DNA from: Ciborinia camelliae
Taxonomy: Eukaryota > Ascomycota > Leotiomycetes > Helotiales > Sclerotiniaceae
Direction: 5' to 3'
Length of the DNA: 64,000 bases
Assembly: GCA_025890175.1 (NCBI GenBank)
Contig: JANPYM010000011.1
Location: forward strand, 1,716,299-1,780,298
Below are positions 32,492-43,317 of this stretch, piece after piece. The notes below the pieces were generated by a model. It did not search any database. It was not told the DNA's origin and saw nothing but the letters and a program-made list of their open reading frames with translations. The stretch's first letter is position 1, and each line of letters opens with the position of its first letter. Both the position numbers and the translations under genes were made by a program.

Positions 32492-35064
32492 TCAAGCCGG
32501 GTTCCCCTTTTGTCTTTTCGTTATACGTGGACTGGGCTTGACATTGTTTTTGGCTATCCCATTCACCTGTCCATCTTCTTCGGCCTTTACTGTACTTGGT
32601 CTTCTTCGTTTGTTACTCGCATTGGGGCTTGTGTTTGCGCTCGGGCCACTTGACGTAGTTCCATGCTGACTTTGTTGAGGTAGCATTCCTGGAGCTTGAG
32701 CCGGGCTTCCTCCCATGTGAGGCGATCCTTCTGGTAGCTGTAAGTGTCCAGCTGCGGGAGAGGCACCAATTGGGAAATTATTCATTCCCGGTGTTCGTGG
32801 GCCCGAAGGATTTTGTGGACCACCGTTGACTCCACTCGCACTGTATTGCACGACATATGCATCTAGGGCATTATACGGCGACAGTGTTGGGTTTGAATGT
32901 GAGTACTGGAATAGAGGATTCATTTGACCCAAAACCTCGACGAGCTAGAAGTGTTAGAATCGCATGCTTGACAGTTTGACACAAAACATACCTCGAGATA
33001 CCGAAATACTGCAGGAGTAATTCCGAAATTAACTTTCAGCTTTGTTTCCGGAAGGTCAAAATCGGGGGGGGCATTGGGCGGGGATTTCATCATCTTTTGC
33101 TTCTTTTTGTTCATCTCAGGTGATGGTTTGCCATCCGGTCCAGTATTCATGGTTTTCCACTCTTTTCCCCAATTATGAAGTGGCCTTGCAGCTTCTAAAG
33201 CCATGCTACGTGGAACATATTCTTCGTGACTACTAGTCACGAATTCGAGTAGCTCGAGTCTCTGATCTCCATCAAAGTGAGCACGTAATACACCATTTGC
33301 AACCAGCTGAATTTAATTAGTATAAGAAATTTAGCATTGGAGGTTTCAATTTATAACTTACGTGAGAGCCATTGTCAAACCAGTAAACGAAGCTTGAGTT
33401 TTGGCTTTCAATATAATGACCATTAAGTGGCAACTCCTTTTCAGTCCCTTTCTCCAAAATCATCTGCATGTTTTTAATGCCACTTTCGAAATGGGTATGG
33501 AAATACCTTGGCAGTGCGGGGGATGTGATTTCGTACTGCTTGTTTGAATGCTCATCGGTAACAAATACGGAATGACGTAAAACCCCTCCACGGGAGAAGA
33601 ATCGTTCCACGAAGCTTCCCCAATATGCCAAATCATCCTTTTGTTTCATGGCCTCAGCAGTCAACCGTGGAATACCATTCGTCATATAAACAGATAATGG
33701 CTTGGTGAACTTGCAGAAACCACTAAGATGGTCACTAAATTGCGCTAATCGCATTAGACATTGCCCCTTTAATTTATCCCCTTGTCTCGTCGCTTGTTGC
33801 ATCATCGCAACATTGTGCTGCTGCTGCTGCTGCTGCTGCTGTTGTTGTTGTTGTTGCTGCTGTTGCTGCTGCTGCTGTTGTTGCTGTTGTTGCTGTTGTT
33901 GCTGTTGTTGCTGAAGTGCTCCTGGAGTTTGCTGAGCTTGTATTGCAGGTGGTTGGGGTGGTTGAGACTGGGGAGTTGACGCTGACTGAGGTGGTTGACT
34001 CTGAGCTTGTGATTGATTTTGGTTCTGTTGTTGAGACACGGCTGCGGCTTGAGCCTGGGCCTGAGCCTGAGCTTGAGCATGAGCTTGAGCTTGAGCTTGA
34101 GCCTGCTGCTGTTGTTGCTGCTGCTGCTGATGCTGCTGCTGTTGCTGTTGCTGCTGCTGCGCGAGTTGATGCTGTTGGAATTGTTGTATTTGCTGGGGGG
34201 TCATTTGAGGATGTCCCGCTTGGCCATTGGGTCCATGGTTTTGGGCATTTTGTTGTTGCATTGCTATCATCATCTGATGATTCTAGAAGTAACAAGCATT
34301 AGCACATAAATTGTGGAATTTGTAAATCGAGCGTACCTGTTGATGTGCTTGCTGATTGACATTGTCCTGTGCCATCTGTTGTTGCGCAGCAAGATGTTGT
34401 GGTAGATTTACTGAGCGTGCCAACCCGGGAGGATTGCCGTGTCGCATTGTGAATTGTTGAGCTGCGTTCATTTGGCTTGGGTTCATCGCATGCATATTCA
34501 TTGGCATTCCATTTGGCATACCACCACTGTATTGCTGTTGCATCAGGACCTGACGTTGCCTAACCGCCTGTGCCTGTTGTTGTGCCAACATTTGCTGTTG
34601 CAATAACTGTGGATGAGCGTTCACTGAGAAGATTTATCGTTAGCATAATGTGCGAGTGAAGAATGGCGTATAGATTGTGACCATGTATTTTTCACGCGAA
34701 GGATATGAGGAGGAAGAAAAAGGTGATAGGGGCACTCCTTACTCATCTGTTGTTGCTGTTGCTGTTGCTGTTGGAACATTGCCGCCTGCGCCTGCGCCTG
34801 TTGACTTGGATTCAAGTGTTGTAAAGCATGTGCATTCGGTCCTCCAGCCCCAGGTGGCATTCCAGCCATCATAGCACCAGCTTGGGTGACTTGAGGACCA
34901 CCTGGTCCAGAAACTCCCATGTGCATCTGCTGAGGCATACCTGAGCCTGGTTGGCCTTGCTGGCCCTGGTTATGAGGCATCCCAGCCATATGACCTTGGG
35001 AAACACCCTGATGTTGAAGTCCTACTTGATATGGTGAGTGTGCTTGTTGTAAACTCGTCATCAT
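32492..35064 (-). CDS. PtaB/LDB1-like LIM-binding transcriptional co-regulator
   Basis: Five exons (35064-34743, 34623-34337, 34282-33362, 33306-32992, 32944-32492) encode 765 aa. Every junction restores the frame. The first half is Gln/Met-rich, with a run of 32 glutamines and a second Q/A/H-rich block. The conserved LIM-binding (NLI/LDB1) domain starts around residue 365: LMRLAQFSDHLSGF, VYMTNGIPRLTAEAMKQKDDLAYWGSFVERFFS, GVLRHSVF, LPRYFHTHFESGIKNMQMILEKG, ending with FDGDQRLELLEFVTSSHEEYVPRS. The C-terminus has a KRRRPSTVKAEEDG nuclear-localisation-like segment. In Aspergillus, PtaB acts with SomA in cAMP-dependent adhesion, biofilm and conidiation; yeast Mfg1 and fission yeast Adn2/3 are relatives. 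Confidence 0.88.
33818..33913 (-). repeat. CAG/CAA tract encoding 32 glutamines
   Basis: A mixed CAG/CAA run lies inside exon 3 of the PtaB/LDB1-like gene. Codons are mixed, CAG at one end and CAA-rich at the other. The tract probably varies in length between strains. The antisense reads as poly-Leu or poly-Cys frames, which are artefacts. Confidence 0.95.
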
Positions 35065-38000
35065 CTTGCTTACGGTCGATTATCCACTGAATGTGGATAT
35101 CGAACAGTATCGATTAAGCAAGTAACATGCGCCTCGAGCCACAGTTTCCACCTCCGCCGTTGTTTGATCGAGATATCTCTGCCACGACCGTGTGCCTCGT
35201 TCAATCTACGTCTCTATAGAAACCGCCAATTGTCTCCTCAGCTATATGCCGTTGTCGTGGGGTGTTGAATACAATGTCGTCGCGAGGATTATACAAGCTA
35301 AATCCCGATCGCGCACGATGATCTCTCTAAAGTGGGTACCCTGTTGGACCGCGAATGGTGTCGGGAATCTGAAAGCAATAATATTCAACGAATCGAGGGA
35401 ATTTGTGCAGCAATTATTAGGAAGTTTGATCTGCAGATGAGTACCGCAGCGAAAGTGCGACGATCAATGTTGTCTGAAAAAGAGCCGCCTCCCAAGGTGA
35501 AAAGCCGTGTTGCTCGTCCTTCCTTCAACCTCGCCGATATGTACTAATCCACGAAGATGTAATAGAATAGTGAACAAATAAAAAACTTTCCCCCAGATAT
35601 GCGCAACGTCTAACTCTCTCCGTCGAATAAGTTTAAGTACAGTTTGCGCAAAATGAAATAAGGAGAATCCGGGGATAAGTATCCGTATACTTCTGGGCCT
35701 GCTTTGGGAATCCTTGCGGGTGTGAATTAATTGTTCTGTGGTTTGGTCGAGAAAGAGGACCCTGTCACGATGCGAGAAAATTGGCGCAACTCCGATTATA
35801 ACTGTGAGTTCTGTAGGTGGGTGAAGGCTAAGTATAGAAGTAAGGTACGGTAGTTGGATGAGCGAGTGGGTGGAAAGGGTGACCGTAATGAATATTATGT
35901 AAGCCTGGGAAAAATCAAGTACGAGGAGGTCCGGTAGAGCTTGTAAACTTGGAAGGACTCGAGTACCGTAGTAATAAGTTGTAACTTGTACCTACATGTA
36001 GTACTCAAGCAGAGGAGAGGAGGATAGATAGGGAGGTGTACCTTTAGGTATGATATATCTATGAGATGAATGAGAGAAGTGAAGAGAAAAAACAAGTGAG
36101 ATTTCTAATGTTGGGGTGAGGTCGATAAAGTAATGTAGCAAATATAATAAGTGTAAGTGTAGGTGCAAGTGTAGGTGTAAGTGTAAAGTATATATATAAG
36201 TGTTAATAAATGATTGAATTGAGTAGGTAATTAAGAATTGGAATCCTATACGCACGTCCACCACCATTTAATACCTAATAAATCAAAATGATGCGACTTT
36301 GAAGTGAAGTTATCATGTGTTGCTTGCCCTCACTCCACTCTGTAGTTGCCAGGTAAATATAGGACAACGGAATACCGTAGGTACCTAGGTCGGTAGGTAA
36401 TAATGAAATTCAAACACCTAGAATCAGATAATAACGATTGTTCTCGTAGCTATATCAGTGGCTGATGATGTTTGTTTTTGGTTCCTCTGCTTTAATGTTT
36501 CATCTTCTTATATACATATACTAGGTATCATGAGCGTATATAGACCGGGAGCGACGTTTACTACCTATATTGATGATCGGCATACTTGGAAGAAACATGC
36601 CACCGTACGCAATAACTTTCTTCCTTTTCTCTTCTTATAATATCAAACCCAATGAACTTTCCTCTCTCCTCTCCTCTCCTCTCCTCTCTCTCTTTTCTTG
36701 TCTTCTCTTATTTACTAAGTTACCTTAGGTAGGTATATTACGAACCTAACCAATCAACCAAAAGTATCAAAAAGGTGGCGGGCAGGATTGATCAACTCAA
36801 CCCTAAAACCGATTACCTAAGCTTAGTAAAATTTGATCATGTGATATACACGCTAAAGTCTATCTTAGTGGCATATCGGAGGTCGCTTAAGAAAAAAGCT
36901 CTGACTTTTCCAATATAAAAGTTTATCTTTGATCGCGAAAGGTTCAGTTTTCTTTTCTTCAACATTCTTTTCAACCTTCTTTTTATGACCTGCAGCAACT
37001 GTCAGAATATATCTGTTGAGATGGTTCTATCACTGCAATGGTCGGTTTAGTGATGAGCTTCAATTCATTTCACTTGACTCTGGTATGTTATAATCCAATT
37101 CTCTCATACCCATCTTCCCCCCAATCTAATGATGACAATTTCAATCGATACTTCTTTTCCCAAATTAATCGACCATGATTAAAATTACGCTGTTCGAGAG
37201 ATACTTACGAGTTGATCTTGTTACTTGCCAGTACATGTTGTCTGAAAGATTCTTCTCAAATTTTACATTTGTTTGCTGTGGTTTCGGAATTTTTTTGCTG
37301 ACCACCATTCAGAATTTTTCTTTCTAGGTTCCAATTTTTTCTTCACGCGCGTAAGAGATCTACGTGCGCCAATGCAACATTATCATCGCGGTACCCTTCT
37401 GCTGCACAACCATGTGGCTCAAGGCTCCGGGATTATGTTGTCATGGTTGAACAGCAATGCTGACAAGCATTGCTGATCCAATTTGATCATTGCTGCAGCA
37501 AATCTGTGCGCCATTATTATTGCTATCTCACTTCGACGAACTAACAAACAGTCTATCGTTGCTGTGTTTTCTGCTATCAAAGGTCAGTTTTTATCACTTT
37601 TCATACATTTTTCCACGCTTCACTATGATGAAACACATACCACATTCGCAGTTTTCACTCGAGTCCTCGCCTTACTTAGAACCTAAATAGAGGATAGATG
37701 AGGGTCAATCTTCCTTGGATGTCTGATCGAAGCTACCAATCTATCATTTTATCACTGCAGTATTTTGATGAACTCAAAGCTAACATTGCTTTCAAGATAG
37801 GAAATTTTGATACGCGATCACAACGATGAAAATACACAAGGGGATGTGAGGAAGCCTGAATCAACCTTGCGCAGCCATTCAACTCCAACTATATAGAACA
37901 TTCGAAACAATACAATAACTATACTCAACGGGTCATTCTCTTGCACATGTGCCTTTCCTGTGGTGCATGTTCATCCATTATACATTATATTATACTTCCC

Positions 38001-38722
38001 AAACACTCTGGCCCTTACCCCCTTTCCCATCGAGGATCGGTTCAACCTGTGGTATAGGCCTATTTTTGGAGGAAGAAGATTGATTTTTCGTCCGATTACT
38101 CACCGAGATATCTTGAACCTTTTCGAGGGTCGTGGATATATTGGTCCATATCTTTTGGTCGACATACTTCGTTGCTAGGTGCAACTGTAATGTAATAATT
38201 GTTATTACTTTTAAACATCTTAGGTTCTTTACTTTACTGCTATCTCTCTTGAAAAAAATCTGAATTAAAAATAAAATATCTTCAACCCACTTGTCTTTAT
38301 TACCTACGTTGATGTGATGTGATATGTTTTGTGAATATCTATCTCGTCGTTATGATCCCACAGATTCTCAACTTCCATCGATGTTAGATCATTAATCCAT
38401 TACCCTGAGACTGCATAGCATTGAAGTCATTCTCCAAAATCATCACCGGATCATGTTGGGCTATCAATGTTGATAGAATTTCACCTTCTGCCATATCGCT
38501 GATATCAAAAGATGTTGATTTCCGGTGTTCCAAATACACATTTTTCAAGATTTCTCAACACACACACACAATACAAACGAAAAAGATGCTCTTCGATTTA
38601 TTCTCGATGCTTTCCGCATCTATCTATCTATATCTATCTATCTATGAACCTAAACCCCTCTTCCTCCTTCCTCATCCCATCCCCTCTCCTCTCCTCTCCT
38701 CACTCCAACCGCTCCCTCTCCC
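35065..38722. other. Long intergenic region, no gene recognised
   Basis: A 3.6-kb stretch between the 5' end of the PtaB-like gene and the 3' end of LYS2. It includes GTGTAAGT/GTGTAGGT-type repeats near 36150-36190, CCTCT tracts near 36660-36700 and 38685-38705, and a TACCTAGGT motif near 36385. The first kilobase is probably the long promoter and leader of the PtaB-like gene, with several short upstream ATGs. No tRNA or conserved coding stretch was found. Confidence 0.45.
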
Positions 38723-41700
38723 TTAAACCAAAGCCCCTCTTCCCCCAACCCTCAACAATGCAATCTTCTGCTCGGCACTAATCTCGACCTCTGGCAAAGG
38801 CAAAGCCTTCGCATGCGCTCCCTTCCCTCCAGGCAAAGGCAAAGGCAAAAACCCAATGCCCGCCAAATAAGCCAAATAGTTACCCATAATCTGCTCGTCC
38901 AAACAACCGCCCGCACTTAAATCCTCGCCCGTAAACTCGGCGTCGGCACGGAGGGAGTGTGCCGCATTGGCATCGTCCATTTCGGGCGCGATGGTGTCGG
39001 CTGGGAGATCCGAGGTGGCGAAATGGTAGAGGGGCATCAGGGCGTGCTGTTCCTTTTCCGGCGTGGGGTCCGCGGCGTATTCTTGGAGTTTCTGGCTCCA
39101 GATGGGGTATTCTACTTCGGGGACGCTGTAGCCGTATGTTTCGAGCGTGGAGAGGTATTGGGAGAAGGTGAGACGGGGGTGAGATGTTACTTGTGCGACG
39201 CCAAGAGGAGTCTTGGCGGGATGGAGTGCGCATGCGATGACGACGCGCGCCACATGGTTTACGGGGACTTGGTTGACTGTGTTGGAAATGCGGGGACGGC
39301 AGGAAAGTTGGATGCAGCCCTTTGCCATGCGGATGAGGAAATCATCGGTGTTGGTTACTCCGGATATTTTGTCTCCTGTGATATATCCAGGTCTGACGAC
39401 GGTACCCCGGAGACCGCGAGAACCAGCTGTGCGGACGAGGTATTCGGCTACCCATTTAGTTTGGCCGTAGCCTGTGCCGAGACCCTTTGCTGAACCGGAG
39501 AGGTCATCTTCTTCGGAGACTGGGACGCCGGATCGTGATTGCTTGACGAAGTGGTCGGTATCGAGAACAGAGGTAGATGAGACGAAGGAGAGACGCTTGG
39601 GGATACCAGTTGCGCAAAGGGAAAGAATATCGAGAGTTCCCTTAACGTTAGCGGGCTTAAGGTTTTGATATGGGTAAACCCAGTGAACTTGAGCTCCATT
39701 ATGTATAATTACGTTAGCAGTCTCGGAGACGGTCTTCCAGTCCTCCGGAGAAAGGCCGAGTTGTGGTTCTCCAAGGTTACCGACAACGCAAGAGATGCGG
39801 GATGTCCAAGAAGGGTCCCAGACTCCATAAGCTTGGCAAGTTTGGATAACGCGATCGAGGGCTGCTTTGGAGTCGAGTGCGCGCACATGAGCAATTACTT
39901 TAATAGGTTGAGAGCGGGAGAGAAGGTCGCGCATAAGGTAGGAACCGAGGAAACCGGTGGCACCAGTGAGAAAGACGGTAAGAGGAGTGGTTGGTGTGAT
40001 CTTCTCGTCTGCTGAGGGGAATGTTGATGGAAGAGTTTTGGCAAGAGCATGGGCATCTCCTGCATAATCCTCGGCGACTTCAGCCTCCTCTTTTACATCA
40101 CCGTCAGATGAGGATCTACGTGCGATCTCTCCGGCGAATCCCTTCAAGGTAGGGTTTCGGAAAACAACACTCATGTTGATGTTAATGCCAGTCCATTTCT
40201 TGTTGACCTTGAAAAGCATTTGTTGTGCCAAGATACTGTGTCCACCAATATCGAAGAACGAATCGTCAGGATTAATGGTTCTTTCGTCAATAGTAGGAAT
40301 CAACGATCCCCAAATGGCTGCAACCTCTTTCTCGGTATCTGAGAGTTCGGAATATGCTCCAACCGGTCTTGCTGCCGCCAACTGTGCAGCATCTGGGAAT
40401 GGAAGTGCAGGCTTGTCCTTCTTTCCATTTGGATTCAGGGGGAATTTGTCCAAAGGAATGATGACTTCAGGAATTGCGTAGGTGGGTAACTTGGTCTTGA
40501 GATATTTCTTGATATCTTCACCGAGAGGCCAGAATCTTCGAAGTCTTCCTTGAATTCCTTCGCCACCGGAAGTATCATCTTGAAGTCCTAATTGTTCTAA
40601 CCACTGTGCCCATTTTTGCATGTCGGGTACGATGTAGCTGACGAGTGTTTGCTCTTCGTCCTTGTTTCTTCTGACCAAAGTGACGTTATCCATAACCATG
40701 ACGTGATCTGAGAGATATTTGTCAATTTCACCAAGTTCAATTCTGAAACCACGAATCTTGACTTGATCATCTGCTCGACCAACACACTCTACATCTCCGG
40801 TTTGAGTATATCGGCCCAGATCACCTGATCGATACATTCGATCTCTTGGACCTTTATAGAACTCTCTCCATGGTTCTTCGGATAAGGATTTTGCGTTCTT
40901 TCCATCTTCCTCAACCCACTTGGAGTTATCAACAAACCAACTGTCAATGAACTTGGCTTTGTTGAGTTCGTCACTTCCAAGATAGCCTTCAGCAAGTCCA
41001 GCAGCACGAACGTAAATCTCGCCAATCTCGCCAATATTACAAATACGGTTTCGGTTTTCACGATCGACGATCAGTAGTTGCACATCCTTCATACCCTTAC
41101 CAGCGGGAATGACATTTCCCATGTTCTCTAAATATTGTGGATCCGAAGCTCTGCTTGGAATCTCGTAGTAACTGACTGCACGCTGTGTTTCCGTTGTTCC
41201 ATACATGTTCACAATGAACACATTTGGAGCCAACTTTTGAAGAGCCTTGCAATCCCTCTTAATCAAAATATCTCCGACGAAAAAGGAGTGATGAAGGGCA
41301 GGAAATTCAGCACTAGCTCCACCAACTAGAATTTGACCCATTGCAGGTGTCAAGTGAGTAACAGTCGCACCATGCTCTCTCATCCATTCAGCCAATCTTT
41401 CATGCTGAATATCATCCTTTGATGGAACCAATAACTGGGCGCCGAGGAAAAGAGGTGTAAAGATATCTCTTTGAATAGGATCATGTGCAATACCACTCAA
41501 CATCGTGAACTTATCGTTCTTGGACAAACCAAATCTCTCCGCCATCCAGTCAAAATAGTATGCAAGAGAGTAATGTCTTCCTCGAACACCCTTTGGACGA
41601 CCTTCGGAACCCGAGGTAAATGACAAAGTTGGTGTGGAATCTGGTCCAACAATGACACCTGGACTCTTGGCCTTCAATGATTGCTGGTCCTGGAAAACAT

Positions 41701-42238
41701 CCTTTCCTTGATCATCGCCACCAACTAAAGTACCGTCGTCTTTCAATTCGAGACCAGGGATGTGGGTCTTCAAATCCAAATTCTCGGCGATGAAGTTGCG
41801 TACTTTCTCAGTCAACTCTCCAGCTTCTCTAGTGGCTTTATCGATGACTACCAAAGCCCTTGGTCTCGCAACATCAAGATAGATGTTTTGTCGATCAGGG
41901 GGATAAGAAGGATCAATAACTGAGAAAATGGCACCGGCTTTCAAGATACCCATGACTGTGACGACCAAGTCCACACCACGGTAACTATATGACATGACAA
42001 CTTCATCCCGCTTGACTCCACGCTCCACCAAATGGTGAGCTAGGATATTTGAAGCCTCATTGATTTGTCGGTAGGTGAATTCTCTCCTTGGGGAAGATGC
42101 TGAGGCAGTTTCCACTACACAGAGTCTTTCAGGGTGGGCTTCAGCATTTGCAGTGAAGATATCCTGGATTGCACCACGGAAAGCAGACCAATGAAGATCT
42201 GATGTTGGATCTGGTAGTTCGAAGTTTGTTGATGCCAT
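38723..42238 (-). CDS. LYS2: L-2-aminoadipate reductase (alpha-aminoadipate reductase)
   Basis: A single exon encodes 1,171 aa. I start at the ATG at 42238 (MASTNFELPDP); a farther ATG adds 36 residues with no homology and lies in the leader. Domain order is adenylation (about 1-600; LSFTSGSEGRPKGV core, YRSGDLGRYTQTGDVECVGRADDQVKIRGFRIELGEID), then a carrier domain (FFDIGGHS, phosphopantetheinylated Ser668), then an NAD(P)H thioester reductase (GATGFLG at 759-765, with a Rossmann fold and a TKWVAEYLV helix). The enzyme activates alpha-aminoadipate with ATP, holds it as a thioester on the carrier, and reduces it to the semialdehyde in fungal lysine biosynthesis. It needs Ppt-transferase (Lys5-type) activation. 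Length matches the family. Confidence 0.96.
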   Translation of the reverse strand: MASTNFELPDPTSDLHWSAFRGAIQDIFTANAEAHPERLCVVETASASSPRREFTYRQINEASNILAHHLVERGVKRDEVVMSYSYRGVDLVVTVMGILKAGAIFSVIDPSYPPDRQNIYLDVARPRALVVIDKATREAGELTEKVRNFIAENLDLKTHIPGLELKDDGTLVGGDDQGKDVFQDQQSLKAKSPGVIVGPDSTPTLSFTSGSEGRPKGVRGRHYSLAYYFDWMAERFGLSKNDKFTMLSGIAHDPIQRDIFTPLFLGAQLLVPSKDDIQHERLAEWMREHGATVTHLTPAMGQILVGGASAEFPALHHSFFVGDILIKRDCKALQKLAPNVFIVNMYGTTETQRAVSYYEIPSRASDPQYLENMGNVIPAGKGMKDVQLLIVDRENRNRICNIGEIGEIYVRAAGLAEGYLGSDELNKAKFIDSWFVDNSKWVEEDGKNAKSLSEEPWREFYKGPRDRMYRSGDLGRYTQTGDVECVGRADDQVKIRGFRIELGEIDKYLSDHVMVMDNVTLVRRNKDEEQTLVSYIVPDMQKWAQWLEQLGLQDDTSGGEGIQGRLRRFWPLGEDIKKYLKTKLPTYAIPEVIIPLDKFPLNPNGKKDKPALPFPDAAQLAAARPVGAYSELSDTEKEVAAIWGSLIPTIDERTINPDDSFFDIGGHSILAQQMLFKVNKKWTGININMSVVFRNPTLKGFAGEIARRSSSDGDVKEEAEVAEDYAGDAHALAKTLPSTFPSADEKITPTTPLTVFLTGATGFLGSYLMRDLLSRSQPIKVIAHVRALDSKAALDRVIQTCQAYGVWDPSWTSRISCVVGNLGEPQLGLSPEDWKTVSETANVIIHNGAQVHWVYPYQNLKPANVKGTLDILSLCATGIPKRLSFVSSTSVLDTDHFVKQSRSGVPVSEEDDLSGSAKGLGTGYGQTKWVAEYLVRTAGSRGLRGTVVRPGYITGDKISGVTNTDDFLIRMAKGCIQLSCRPRISNTVNQVPVNHVARVVIACALHPAKTPLGVAQVTSHPRLTFSQYLSTLETYGYSVPEVEYPIWSQKLQEYAADPTPEKEQHALMPLYHFATSDLPADTIAPEMDDANAAHSLRADAEFTGEDLSAGGCLDEQIMGNYLAYLAGIGFLPLPLPGGKGAHAKALPLPEVEISAEQKIALLRVGGRGALV

Positions 42239-43317
42239 GGTTGTGAGGTTTTTGGATTGTGGGGTGGGGTTTCCAGTGGAGGGGTAAAAATTGAGCAAGA
42301 TTTTAAAATGATGCTTGAACTGTTTTTGATTTGAGAAGGATTTCAACTACCTACTTCAAATCAAAACAAGTCCAATGTACGTTTTATATAATCTTCACCC
42401 AATTTTTAGGTGTTTGAATTAGCGGTATCCGGAGGGAATGGATCAACGTTGGGATTGTGAAGTGTTGAAGTGAATCACTGATAAATTTAAGATAGGACAG
42501 AAGAACCGATCGATAAGTTTGGGAGGTGAGTGGAATGTGACTTGGGTTGTTTTTTTGTAAAGAATGAGAAGAGGAAGAAGAAGAAGAAGGATAGCGAGAT
42601 TCTAGAGAGAGGGAGATCTTGACACGGAATTTATAACAATCGAATGGGGGATGGAAAGAAAAGATTGGGAGTCATACATATATTAAGGTTACACCTCCAA
42701 CACAGAAAAATATAAAAAAATATCCCGAATATCAGCCAGCTACTTCACTTGAAACAAAACATTTTTGATTCCCTTGATTCCGTCATCGGAGCTCACGTGG
42801 TCAATATATTTTTCAATCCAATCACCCCTGCCAAGATCTCCAAAAAGATGATATGGAGAAATGTTTTTCCGATGCTATTTCTTTCCGATTTGGGGTAAAA
42901 CCAATAAACAATTTAAAGGCTTATTTACAATATATTATAGGTAGGTACCTATAACTTCAACCGTGTTCCACTTAAATGAAGACTAAAAATAGAGTCGGGG
43001 AAAGAGAGATGGACGGGACACTCTAGACACATTGATTTTCTCCTATGCATCTGAGTCGGAATTGCAAGATCTCGACAACTATAATACTTTGTTCCAATTC
43101 TATCCTTTTCTCAGATCTTTTCCTTCTCTACTGTACTTATCCTCTACTCCATATTTAAATTTGATTTCTTTGGCTGGTAAACTTAAGCTCAGCTAAGGTC
43201 TTCCAGAAGGCTATATTGTACCTACCTACCTTTGATACATGGGTGACGGCATATAAGTCAGCTCATTCACGAGTGTGGTTTAATAGATTGTATACTGTCT
43301 CTATTCCTTTTCCCGCA
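42239..43317. promoter_or_regulatory. Shared upstream region of LYS2 and a membrane-protein gene
   Basis: About 1.1 kb between two divergent starts. It contains a GAAGAAGAAGAAG purine tract near 42570, a CACGTGG E-box-like site near 42795 and a GTAGGTACCTA motif near 42942. A TGACTC/TGAGTC-type Gcn4/CpcA site, expected for a lysine gene, was not obvious to me by eye near the LYS2 start; TGAGTGG near 42529 is only partial. Confidence 0.35.

Noticed and set aside
33702..34309. Poly-Cys and poly-Leu frames on the plus strand
   Set aside because: Antisense shadows of the Q-rich part of the PtaB/LDB1-like gene.
35192..35547. Small plus-strand gene upstream of the PtaB-like gene
   Set aside because: Two overlapping frames without motif in what is probably that gene's promoter.
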